DNA of 40,333 nt, taken from positions 1 to 40,333 of the forward strand of contig JAJFBF010000052.1 in assembly GCA_020697295.1 (NCBI GenBank), written 5' to 3'. Below, one piece after another: positions 1-8,618 of the stretch. The notes beneath the pieces were generated by a model. That model did not search any database and was not told the DNA's origin. It worked only from the letters and a program-made list of their open reading frames with translations. A program made the position numbers and the translations under genes. This DNA is from Moraxellaceae bacterium (GTDB lineage Bacteria > Pseudomonadota > Gammaproteobacteria > Pseudomonadales > Moraxellaceae). The stretch's first letter is position 1. Every line of letters starts with the position of its first letter.

Positions 1-3000
1 CTTGAGGCTCGACTTCATAGTTGCACTCCCTCAGCGCCTCAATGACCTCCAGCTCGAATGGCGAGTCCGCCGCCTTGCCGGTTTCACGCGCCACGGCCAA
101 CTCGCCCGTTTCGGCATACTGCAGGAAGTTCTTGAGCGCCCTGACCCCCAGGCTCGCCCCAGCCTCAATTTCGAGCTCATCAGCCCGGAAGTTGGAAAAC
201 ACCCGCATGGCCATTTTGGCGCGAGTGATGAGAACGTTAAGTCGACGGTGCCCACCCTCGCGGTTCAAGGGGCCGAACTCCCGGGCAATCCGCCCGGATT
301 CGTTGCGGCCATAACCAATACTGATAAAGATCACATCGCGCTCATCGCCCTGTATGTTTTCCAGGTTCTTGACGAAGAACGGTTCGCTGCTCTCCCGGGT
401 AAAGAACGCCTCGGCTTCTGGTGTCTTGCGCCGCAGCAGTTCAATTTCCACCTGAATCAGGTCTCGCTGAGCCACGCTGAATGCCGCCACCCCCAGGGAC
501 AGATCAGGAGTACTGAGGGCATGCGCCATCACCGCCCTGGCCACTGCCCGGGCTTCCTCCTTGTTCGTCCGGGTACGGCCCCGGTCATAAAGAGCCTCGG
601 GAAGGTACTCAAAGCTGATCCCCTTGGCCTGGGGGTGCTGCCCCGCAGAGGGAAAAACGACCAGCTTGCTGTCGTAAAACTCCACGTTTGAAACAGCAAT
701 CAGGGATTCATGCCGGCTGCGGTAGTGCCAGCGCAGATAACGCTCCTGACTGCCTGCCGCCTTGAACATGGTCAGAATGCTTTCGATGTCGCTGGTCGCA
801 CTTTCATCGTCGTCCATCTCGATTTCACGACTAAAAAAGTCAGTCGGTGGCATCTGACGAGTGTCACCCACCACCACCACCTGCTTGCCGCGCAGGATGG
901 CGCCAAAGGCATCAACCGCCTTGACCTGCGATGCTTCATCAAACACCACCACGTCGAACTCCAGCTTTCCAGGCGGCAGAAAATTTGCAATGGACATGGG
1001 GCTCATCATGAATACCGGCTTGATCTGCTGAATGGCGCGCCCGGCGCGCTCGATCAGCTGGCGGATAGGCATATGCCTCCGCTTCTTGTTGATCTCGCCA
1101 CGGAGAATCGCCATTTCCCCCGGCTGATTGATATTCGGCATGCTTTCCCACACCTGCTTGGCCAGGCTGGTTTGCGCATGCCGCAGGGACGCCAGATCCA
1201 GGCTGCGGAACCGGCTGATCTGGTGCTCATGCCGGATCCGGTCAAACTGCTGCAAGGGCGGATTCTTCTCGTACACCAACTGCACCAGCCCTGAATACCA
1301 GGAAAGATCGAGAATATCGGTCAGCAGCTCCGGCTGCTCCGTAGACGAGGCAATCCGCAGAAGCTCCTCCAACCCCTGGGTCTGTAGTTGGCCCGCCAGC
1401 ACATTCCAGCGCGCCATCTGGTACAAGGCCGATAAGCCCTCCCCCCACTGTTGCAGCAGAACTGCCAGGGCATCCAGCCCCCGAGCCCGGACCTGCTCCT
1501 TCTTCCCCGGCCCATTCAGACCGATCACGTCCAGGACGGTGCCAAGGGCCAGATCAAGCGCCACTACCGACTGCTCGATGCCGGTGGCCGCCTCACCAAA
1601 GCCAGAGGCATCCGCATGCCCCGCCAGGAAGTCCAGAATGCCCTTGGGAATCTGGCCGTTGCCCAGGTCGTCATGGAGCTGGATCACCCAACTGCTCAGT
1701 CGCTCCAGCACCGCCCAATCAGATTTCTGGCGCTGCCATTGCGCGCCGAACAACGCAGCACCCAAGGCCTCATGCTGGTCATAGATTTTCTTGCTCTGCT
1801 GGAACGCCAGTACGGAGTCGACCAGGAGCAGCATGTCGGCGGAGTCCTTGGGCAGCGCTTCCCTGGCGAGACCCTGAAGGCGCGCCCGGGCAGCCCGGAA
1901 GCGTCCCGCAAAGATGCGCCACCATTTATCGCCATAGGCGAGAAGACTGGCCCGCACCTCCAGCAGATCCTGATCCCACGCGGCCTCAATCAAGACACTG
2001 TCATTCCGATTGCGGCACGCCGTCATCCTATCACCAGCCTCCAGCAACTCGCGGATCGCGTCCCGGCGTGACTGCCAGTCCCCGGTCGTCAGCTGAATGC
2101 CTTCCAGCCGTGGCGCCTCCGCCGCCCGGCGCGCGGCCCGGCAGATGACGTCCACGTCCGACAGCGTTGCTGGACGGGACAGCATCAGTCGATCCGACAA
2201 GGCCGCCGCCGCCGACTGCAGCGACTTCATGTGCTCGCCCGCCAGCTGCAAGGCCTGGGTGGCGCGGCTCTGCTCAATAGGGGAAAAGAAGGTCCGGTCC
2301 GATCCCCAAAAGGTATTACGGTCCGGCCGCCCCATTTCCTCCAGGTGCAGCACCAGCTCCCTGACCAGTTCCCGGCGCTTCAACTGCTCCGCATGGCTCC
2401 ACGACGCCATCGGCGCGAAGGACAAGATCGGCAGTCCGGGCCGCATCCGCTTCAGATTGAGATACTTGCCCAGCACATCGACGAACGCGAGCCCACTGGC
2501 CCCAGCCTGGGAACTCACCGCCTGACAATAGAGGTTAAGGTCGTCCTGCAGCTGCTTCAGGCTGGCCAGATCATCCTCACCCACACTGTTCAGCGGCTTC
2601 CCCTGCTCCAGCGTGCGCGCCAGCTCCTTGAGCACCGACTGTTTGGTGGACTTGTGACTGTGCAATTCAAAAACAGCATCGCCCAAGTGGCTCTCATCCA
2701 GGCGGCGTTTCACCACTTCAAGCGCGGCCATTTTCTCGGCCACGAAGAGCACGGTCTTGTTCTGGCCAATCAGCTCGGCAATGACATTGGTAATGGTCTG
2801 TGACTTCCCTGTCCCGGGCGGCCCCTGGATCACCAGGTTCGAACCCGCCCTAATCTCCAGAATGGCCTCGGTCTGGCTGCTATCCGCATCCTTGACAAAC
2901 CGAACCTCCCCGGGAGCGATGACAGAGTCAATGTTCACCTCTTCGGCATAGGCTGAACGCTGATCACTGAACCCGCCCCCCAGCAATCGACCCATCACCG

Positions 3001-3868
3001 CATGCAGATCCGGCTGCTTTCCTTCCGGCCAGCTCTTTGGATCAAGGTCTTTGAACATCAGGAACTTGCCAAAGGAGAAGAACCCCAGTGCAATCTCATC
3101 TGAAGCGACTTTCCAGCGTGGATACTTGCTGACCACATCAGAGACCGCACTGAAATAGGTCGCGAGCCCTCCCTCCTCCTGGGTTTCAAACGCATCGCCA
3201 AAGCCACAGGTGGTCAAATCCAGGCCAAAGTCAGTTTTCAGCTTCGCGACCAGTGACAAATTTTCGACCAACTCATCGCCGGAATATCTGAGCGTAAAGG
3301 CATCCTTGGCGCCACTTCGCTCCAGACTCACCGGCAACAGAACAAGGGGGGCCTTTCTCACGGCTTCCGCACTGTCGTCTTCGTACCAATGCAGAAAGCC
3401 CAGCGCCAGGAACAGGGTGTTTACGCCCTGCTCCTCAATGAATCCCTTTGCCTCTGTATGGATTTTCAACAACTGAAGAAAAAGGCGCTCATCCTCCATT
3501 GCTGTCTGCAGGCGGGAATCCACATGGCGACGTGCCCGGCCTGATTCGCCAATGGCATCACCTTCAGCAGAAACTGACCAATCCACCCCATCCATTTCAT
3601 GCAGAAGCTGCTCATCCTCGGCAGACTCAGCATCGCTCCCCTCAGCGCCGGAAAGTCGAGCCATTTCCGCAATCCGCTGTCGCGCCATCGGCGCGAACGT
3701 CATGGCCTTTTCCTGCCGATAGAGAATATTGAAGACTTCTTCTGACAGCTCATCTACCACGATCAGTGTCTTGGCCGTCTTCCGGAAGTTGAGCATGGTG
3801 TTGCGAAGCCCGATATCCAGCAGCTCCTTGCGGCTACCTTGCAGCTTCTGATTAATTCCGTTGCTCAT
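1..3868 (-). CDS. DUF4011 / superfamily I helicase with C-terminal Vsr-like nuclease start (partial)
   Basis: The frame is open from ATG at 3868 to the window edge (1289 codons, no stop), so the 3' end is missing. The N-terminus (KLQGSRKELLDIGLRN, then MLNFR) is typical of DUF4011. A Walker A GPPGTGKS sits at residues 349-356, DEAS (Walker B) at 977-980, a GDxxQxPPT motif near 1000, ENIQGDERD at 1170-1178 and LNVLITRAK near 1210, which together are the SF1 (DNA2/NAM7-like) helicase motifs. The last visible residues (SPFELEVIEALRECNYEV) match the first helix of the DUF559/MTES_1575 (Vsr-like) endonuclease fold. Family knowledge: DUF4011-helicase-Vsr proteins occur in defence islands and one type was reported as the anti-phage system Hhe. 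The gene is 73 bp after fic in a minus-strand defence cluster; GTGAGAG precedes the start. The role in phage defence is inferred. Confidence 0.9.
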   Translation of the reverse strand, partial: MSNGINQKLQGSRKELLDIGLRNTMLNFRKTAKTLIVVDELSEEVFNILYRQEKAMTFAPMARQRIAEMARLSGAEGSDAESAEDEQLLHEMDGVDWSVSAEGDAIGESGRARRHVDSRLQTAMEDERLFLQLLKIHTEAKGFIEEQGVNTLFLALGFLHWYEDDSAEAVRKAPLVLLPVSLERSGAKDAFTLRYSGDELVENLSLVAKLKTDFGLDLTTCGFGDAFETQEEGGLATYFSAVSDVVSKYPRWKVASDEIALGFFSFGKFLMFKDLDPKSWPEGKQPDLHAVMGRLLGGGFSDQRSAYAEEVNIDSVIAPGEVRFVKDADSSQTEAILEIRAGSNLVIQGPPGTGKSQTITNVIAELIGQNKTVLFVAEKMAALEVVKRRLDESHLGDAVFELHSHKSTKQSVLKELARTLEQGKPLNSVGEDDLASLKQLQDDLNLYCQAVSSQAGASGLAFVDVLGKYLNLKRMRPGLPILSFAPMASWSHAEQLKRRELVRELVLHLEEMGRPDRNTFWGSDRTFFSPIEQSRATQALQLAGEHMKSLQSAAAALSDRLMLSRPATLSDVDVICRAARRAAEAPRLEGIQLTTGDWQSRRDAIRELLEAGDRMTACRNRNDSVLIEAAWDQDLLEVRASLLAYGDKWWRIFAGRFRAARARLQGLAREALPKDSADMLLLVDSVLAFQQSKKIYDQHEALGAALFGAQWQRQKSDWAVLERLSSWVIQLHDDLGNGQIPKGILDFLAGHADASGFGEAATGIEQSVVALDLALGTVLDVIGLNGPGKKEQVRARGLDALAVLLQQWGEGLSALYQMARWNVLAGQLQTQGLEELLRIASSTEQPELLTDILDLSWYSGLVQLVYEKNPPLQQFDRIRHEHQISRFRSLDLASLRHAQTSLAKQVWESMPNINQPGEMAILRGEINKKRRHMPIRQLIERAGRAIQQIKPVFMMSPMSIANFLPPGKLEFDVVVFDEASQVKAVDAFGAILRGKQVVVVGDTRQMPPTDFFSREIEMDDDESATSDIESILTMFKAAGSQERYLRWHYRSRHESLIAVSNVEFYDSKLVVFPSAGQHPQAKGISFEYLPEALYDRGRTRTNKEEARAVARAVMAHALSTPDLSLGVAAFSVAQRDLIQVEIELLRRKTPEAEAFFTRESSEPFFVKNLENIQGDERDVIFISIGYGRNESGRIAREFGPLNREGGHRRLNVLITRAKMAMRVFSNFRADELEIEAGASLGVRALKNFLQYAETGELAVARETGKAADSPFELEVIEALRECNYEVEPQ

Positions 3869-3941
3869 TCAAACTCTCACTTAATCCACTTTATTTTTGT
3901 CTGTAGTGCTTCTGGCTACCGGCCAGGAGCATCCACGCAAG

Positions 3942-4946
3942 TCAGCCCCCGCACACTACCCGCCCGCTTGGCGTCAGCCGATAGCGCTGCACCGGACTGC
4001 GCGGCGAAGCCGGGTCCGTCATCTCCACCCAGCCTGCCTCAAGCGCAGGCGCCAGGTAGTTGCTGCGGAAGGTCGGGCGATGCCGCAGGCCCAGCCGGTT
4101 CATCAATTCGCCGGCAGGCAGGGACTCGTTCCCCAGCACGCCCAACAGCCGCTTTACTTGGTCGCTTACTTGGTCGCTTACTTGATCGGTAGCAGCCTCG
4201 GCCATCGCCGCCTGCAGGGCCTGCAGCATGAACTCCACAAAGGGCGTGGCTTCGGCCTGGCGATCGGCCTCGGCCAAGGCGGCGTAATAGGCCTCCTGCC
4301 GGTCCCGGATCACGGTCTCCACCGGCAGCCAGGCCAGCAGCCCCTGCCAGCGGCTCAGGATCAAGGTCTGCCAGAGACGCCCCATGCGGCCATTGCCGTC
4401 GCTGAAGGGGTGGATGAACTCGAATTCATAATGAAACACGCAACTGGCCACCAGCGGGTGCAGCTCACCCCGCCCCAGCCAGTCCAGAAGGTCCTGTACC
4501 AGCGCCGGCACCCGGGCCGGCGGCGGCGCCATATGGATGAGCTGTGCGCCCCGATAGATGCCCACGCCACCGCTGCGGAAGCGGCCAGGCTCGTCCACCA
4601 GCCCGGCCATGAGCAGGCCGTGCGCCGCCAGCAGATCCTCGCAGCGCGCCGGCTGCCACTGCGGCAGCTGCTCGTAGGCGGCAAAGGCATTGCGCACCTC
4701 CTGGATCTCCCGCGGCAGGCCCAGCACGCGCCGCCCCTCCAGCACGGCGGTGACCTGCTCCACGCTCAGGGTGTTGTTCTCGATGGCGAGCGAGGCCTGG
4801 ATGGTGCGGATGCGGTTGCCCCGGCGCAGCTGCGGCGTCAATAGCTGCTGGCTCAGCGCCGAGAGGCGCCCGACCTGCTCGCTGATGGCGGCGACGCAGT
4901 CGAGGATAGACGGGGTGAGCGTGAGGGGCGGCTGGTAGGGGCTCAT
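3942..4946 (-). CDS. Fic family protein (class II, self-inhibited) with C-terminal winged helix
   Basis: 334 aa. The Fic active-site motif HPFSDGNGRMGR lies at residues 179-190 with the catalytic His179. An N-terminal SLAIEN at 52-57 fits the inhibitory (S/T)xxxE(G/N) helix, which makes this a class II Fic protein: the Glu should obstruct ATP gamma-phosphate binding until relieved. Such enzymes usually transfer AMP from ATP to Ser/Thr/Tyr of target proteins. Residues 254-264 are a DQVSDQVSDQV repeat encoded by 12-bp tandem repeats, followed by a winged-helix-like C-terminus (about 265-334) that could bind DNA. The start is 4 bp after the stop of the ABC-ATPase gene and AGGTGAG serves as its ribosome site, so it is translationally linked to that gene. 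The target is unknown. Confidence 0.93.
   Translation of the reverse strand: MSPYQPPLTLTPSILDCVAAISEQVGRLSALSQQLLTPQLRRGNRIRTIQASLAIENNTLSVEQVTAVLEGRRVLGLPREIQEVRNAFAAYEQLPQWQPARCEDLLAAHGLLMAGLVDEPGRFRSGGVGIYRGAQLIHMAPPPARVPALVQDLLDWLGRGELHPLVASCVFHYEFEFIHPFSDGNGRMGRLWQTLILSRWQGLLAWLPVETVIRDRQEAYYAALAEADRQAEATPFVEFMLQALQAAMAEAATDQVSDQVSDQVKRLLGVLGNESLPAGELMNRLGLRHRPTFRSNYLAPALEAGWVEMTDPASPRSPVQRYRLTPSGRVVCGG
4156..4190. repeat. 12-bp tandem repeat inside fic
   Basis: Almost three copies of a 12-bp unit (acttggtcgctt on the plus strand), the third diverged, encode the DQVS repeat between the catalytic core and the winged helix of the Fic protein. Copy number could change without shifting the frame. 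Confidence 0.85.
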
Positions 4947-4950
4947 GTGC

Positions 4951-7287
4951 TCACCTGCAAAGCTCGATCATTTTGTCGTAGTGATGGCCGTCCACATGCC
5001 TAACCAGCTCCAGCACATCTCTCAATATCTCCGGGCCTTCCGCCACTATTGAGAGGTCGTGTTCGAACTCACCAATCACCCCATTGTGGGAATAGCTGTG
5101 CGTAAAGCGGATGATCCTTGCCCGCTTCGCCTCATCAAAGCCATCGACACTATCGAGTTGTTGCTGAAGCTTTCCGGCCTTGGCCGGATACTTGAACGTC
5201 ATCACGGACTCCAACAGTCGCCTCGCGACATTCGGCATGCCATAAAGCGTATCCATGCCATCCTCGGCAGCAAGCCGGGCACCTTGATGAACCAGTTGAA
5301 AAAGATAGTGATACTCCGACTGATAGTCCTTCAACAGCGAATCCAGAGCAGTAATGCCTGCATTTCGCGAATTTCCACTACCCACTGCCCTGAGCATGTA
5401 CATTTGCGAGTCCCGGACCCTCTTGGCATTGTCATCGGCCCTCTGTCGCTGGATTAGCCAGTTATTCACCTGCCTGAAAAAGGTGAAGTTGTGGGTTAGC
5501 ACAAACAACTGGCCTGCACTTTTAAGACGCGACTTCATGAAGCCAAACGCGCAATAGATGGAGTTGGCATCAAGGCTGGAAACGGGGTCGTCAATCACAA
5601 CAACGCCATTGGCCAGATCAAATCCGGTATCTTCCAGTGACTTTAAAAAGTAGATGAAGGAAACCGCCGTTCTTTCGCCATCACTCAAGTTACTGGCCGG
5701 CTGCCCATTGCGGCGAATCAGATAGCCGGTATCATGGGCAAAAAACTGGAGCTCTTCGCGCCCGAGATAGGAAGCCATGTCACGAGTCAGCTCATCCGCA
5801 GCTTTCAGATGCTGGCGGATAGCCGCCTCGAGCTGGGCAATCTCAGCATCAATTTCCACGAGGCGATTCTGGCATTCCAAACTGCCATCTTTCGCAGCCT
5901 CGATAAGCCCCTGTATATCTTTATAAGCAGGAATCGAACGCCATACTTCATCAGCCTCAAGAGCCTTTCTGGCAGCCTCCTGCTCCTCTGAAAAGTTATC
6001 CGTGTACCGGTTATGTTCATCCACGATTGCCTTTACTTCACTATGTGCAGAGCTCCCGATATAGGCAGTAATCAAGGAACCAGCGGTCAAAAATAGTGAA
6101 GCCAGGAACTCTATAGTTCCCTCCCGCTTCTCCTCACCTGGCCGCATCAGCAGGTAATTTGCCATATCCAGAACCTTGAATGGTTTTTCTTGTTTTTCGA
6201 CAAGACCTTTCCGAACACGCACAAGAAAGCCGGATACCGATGAGGACTGCTGCCTAATCAAACTCACCTTTCCTTGGTAACGTTCGACCAAATGCGGATA
6301 AAGCAGCGCCTTATCAGGAAGAGTCATCACGCGATCAAGGAACTGCAAACCTGAATCAACCTCAGCAATCAGCGTAGTGACCTCGGCCTGAAAGTCGCGG
6401 AACGCGTCGTTAAAGTGAGCCTCCAGCGCCTGGAGACGTCGCTCTGGAAGAGGCTGATCACAGAATTTGCAGTGGTCACCATTTCCATGCAGCTTCAAGC
6501 CGGCGCCTACCCAGTTCGACACGACAGCATCGCCGGCCAAGGCCTCCAATGTCGTTGCCACTATGGACTTGGAAAGCAGAGCTGATGCCCGACTAAATAC
6601 TCTCGAAAAGTCGGGGTATTGGGCGGAGGCAAGGACAATCTTCTCTCGCGGAGCGCCTTCTTTCTTAGCCAAACTGGCAGCCCTATCTCCATCACTCAAG
6701 GCGACGGCTCCTTCGGAGGCAATAGTCTCCTCAAGCTTCTTCTTGAACTTCTGTGCATCGTAACTATTGAAGTAAACGCCAGCGGATGAAGAAGTTAGAA
6801 GATTTCGGATTGAAGTAGCCCGTTCTTTACGGAACTGCTCAAACTGTTTCTCAAACTGCTTTTTGCGCACATCAAAGTCTGTCTTACGGGCTCCTAATGC
6901 CTGACGATCGGACTTCAATGCCTCGATGCGCTGCTGCTTTTCAGCACTGTCCTCACCCAGAAAATACACTGGCGGCAACGACTGATCAGGCTTCTCGAAA
7001 ATAGAGCGATTGATGGTATCCCGGTTAAAGACACGAACCTGAGGCAGAGTGGCGACGTGCAAATCGGCGCCCGAAATATCATTGCCTCCTACCCGAAACC
7101 TAACCTCACCCTCAGAGACAGGCTCTCGCTCATACAAATGCCGGAATAGATTGGAGAGCGTGGTTTTCCCAGCGCCATTCCAGCCGTATACAAGATTGAA
7201 TCGAGCAAACTCTGGAAGATTATTTGGCCAGGTAAAATCACGGAAAATTCGATGCCCCTTCATCCGTGACAGGCGATCAATTTTCAT
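4951..7287 (-). CDS. RloC/PrrC-like ABC-ATPase with CxxC motif and C-terminal HEPN-type RNase motif
   Basis: 778 aa, AAA_13-type. Walker A GWNGAGKTT is at 35-43, the ABC signature NLSDGERTA at 533-541, Walker B VVVIDDPVSSLD at 562-573 and a switch His at 599. Long charged helices occupy the middle and contain HCKFC (Cys273, Cys276), which resembles the zinc-hook CxxC of RloC. The C-terminus has Arg689-x3-Glu693 and then Arg727-x6-His734 (RFTHSYSHN), matching the HEPN Rx4-6H signature and the Arg/Glu/His arrangement of PrrC/RloC anticodon nucleases. Family knowledge: those proteins cut tRNA anticodon loops on phage attack or DNA damage and are often encoded inside type I hsd loci, as here. The start overlaps the hsdS stop by one base (TGATG), implying coupled translation. 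tRNA cleavage is inferred from motifs and context. Confidence 0.85.
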   Translation of the reverse strand: MKIDRLSRMKGHRIFRDFTWPNNLPEFARFNLVYGWNGAGKTTLSNLFRHLYEREPVSEGEVRFRVGGNDISGADLHVATLPQVRVFNRDTINRSIFEKPDQSLPPVYFLGEDSAEKQQRIEALKSDRQALGARKTDFDVRKKQFEKQFEQFRKERATSIRNLLTSSSAGVYFNSYDAQKFKKKLEETIASEGAVALSDGDRAASLAKKEGAPREKIVLASAQYPDFSRVFSRASALLSKSIVATTLEALAGDAVVSNWVGAGLKLHGNGDHCKFCDQPLPERRLQALEAHFNDAFRDFQAEVTTLIAEVDSGLQFLDRVMTLPDKALLYPHLVERYQGKVSLIRQQSSSVSGFLVRVRKGLVEKQEKPFKVLDMANYLLMRPGEEKREGTIEFLASLFLTAGSLITAYIGSSAHSEVKAIVDEHNRYTDNFSEEQEAARKALEADEVWRSIPAYKDIQGLIEAAKDGSLECQNRLVEIDAEIAQLEAAIRQHLKAADELTRDMASYLGREELQFFAHDTGYLIRRNGQPASNLSDGERTAVSFIYFLKSLEDTGFDLANGVVVIDDPVSSLDANSIYCAFGFMKSRLKSAGQLFVLTHNFTFFRQVNNWLIQRQRADDNAKRVRDSQMYMLRAVGSGNSRNAGITALDSLLKDYQSEYHYLFQLVHQGARLAAEDGMDTLYGMPNVARRLLESVMTFKYPAKAGKLQQQLDSVDGFDEAKRARIIRFTHSYSHNGVIGEFEHDLSIVAEGPEILRDVLELVRHVDGHHYDKMIELCR

Positions 7288-8618
7288 CAGTGCGCTTCCT
7301 TTACGATGGCATCAGCTTCCGGCAATCGAAGTTGGCCGGAGATTAGGCGAGGCAATAAGGCGTCTCGAATCATTGAGAGGCTAGCCGCTTCCCGCAGATT
7401 CACCCTGATTCGATCCATTAGAGGCATGAGCATCATTTCAAATACTTGAATGACGCCAACTTCTGGATATACAGCCGACACACCAGCCAAAGTTTCACGC
7501 GTAATAGTGTCAAATACCGAGCCATGAGTACGCTGCCTCAAGGTCTCGACCAGATGAAAAGTACTGAAGTATGTGAAATAGGCATCCCCTGCTTTTCCCC
7601 GAAGCCCATAGCACGACTGATTCATTGCCATTGCCTGCCCGACAAGAGCAAGCCTGCCAACAGTACCTCTAGCCGAAATAATGGTTGTTCCCTCAGACAA
7701 CAACTTTGCTGATGAGTTCATCAAGCCAATATCAGTTATGTGCTTTTCAGTCTCGACCACAAAAACATCGGAAGTACTCGGAGCATCAACAACTGAGAAC
7801 CAAGGAATATTCCCATCCCAATATTCCGGAATTGATGTCTTTGGCGTTCCTCCGCCAATCACATCAACAACCTCAGTAAATCGCAGCGCAGACCAGCCCT
7901 TCGGAATGGGGCCAAGTTCGGAGTCGTCGAAGCTATCAGGGAAAAGGGCGGCGGTGGCGGCGTCCATGCCTTCGGGCTGGCGGCCTTCGGCCTTGGCGCG
8001 CACGGGGTCGAAATCGACGAACCAGGATTTGAACAGGGCTTGGGCGATGGCTTCGAGGGTGGCGTTGGTTTCGCGTAGCAGGGTAATGCGGTCGTCGATC
8101 GCCAACATCACAGAAGTAATCCACTTTCGCTCACTAACTGGCGGAACAGGAATTGGGAGCGCTCTGAGGTCCTTTAGGTTAATGGTCGTCTGAACTGTGG
8201 TATTAGCGCGGCTACCTAACAGGTGCTGTGACAACGGAGAGCGCAGGCACAACGCTAGCCATTCAGACTCAACCTCTGAGGTTGGATGAATTACTGCAAC
8301 AGCTCGCGCAACGTTGAAGCCGCTAACAGTTTTTGAGGCTAGGGCCACTTGCCCCACACTTCCCACTACTGTCAGCAGAACCTCGCCACCTTTTAGACGA
8401 GTACGACCATATTTAGCTTCTATGCTTGGATCTATCCGCATCAAGTCAGCTAGCTCAATATGACCATCCTGGAAGTTATTTACCCGGATGATTGGAACGC
8501 CTTCGCTCATAGCCGCTCCAGGCTGAACAACGCCATATGTCACAGAGCCTGGCTGCGTCAACTGACTCAGCGGGAGGTAACTCCAGCCTTTTGGGACTGA
8601 GGGCAAGTCAAAACTCAT
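7287..8618 (-). CDS. hsdS: type I restriction-modification specificity subunit HsdS
   Basis: 443 aa with the expected two target-recognition domains: an N-terminal half beginning [13 protein letters not shown] and a second beginning [13 protein letters not shown] near residue 236. They are joined by a conserved helical spacer containing [19 protein letters not shown], and a second helix closes the C-terminus. HsdS selects the bipartite DNA target for HsdM. The start overlaps the hsdM stop by 11 bp, and the stop overlaps the next start by 1 bp, so it belongs to one tight operon. The recognition halves appear lower in GC than flanking genes, as is usual for frequently exchanged hsdS domains. 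The recognised sequence cannot be read from this. Confidence 0.95.
   Translation of the reverse strand: MSFDLPSVPKGWSYLPLSQLTQPGSVTYGVVQPGAAMSEGVPIIRVNNFQDGHIELADLMRIDPSIEAKYGRTRLKGGEVLLTVVGSVGQVALASKTVSGFNVARAVAVIHPTSEVESEWLALCLRSPLSQHLLGSRANTTVQTTINLKDLRALPIPVPPVSERKWITSVMLAIDDRITLLRETNATLEAIAQALFKSWFVDFDPVRAKAEGRQPEGMDAATAALFPDSFDDSELGPIPKGWSALRFTEVVDVIGGGTPKTSIPEYWDGNIPWFSVVDAPSTSDVFVVETEKHITDIGLMNSSAKLLSEGTTIISARGTVGRLALVGQAMAMNQSCYGLRGKAGDAYFTYFSTFHLVETLRQRTHGSVFDTITRETLAGVSAVYPEVGVIQVFEMMLMPLMDRIRVNLREAASLSMIRDALLPRLISGQLRLPEADAIVKEAH

Noticed and set aside
2-2803. several plus-strand frames of 140-230 codons
   Set aside because: All lie opposite the DUF4011 helicase, which is open through the whole region with helicase motifs in one frame.
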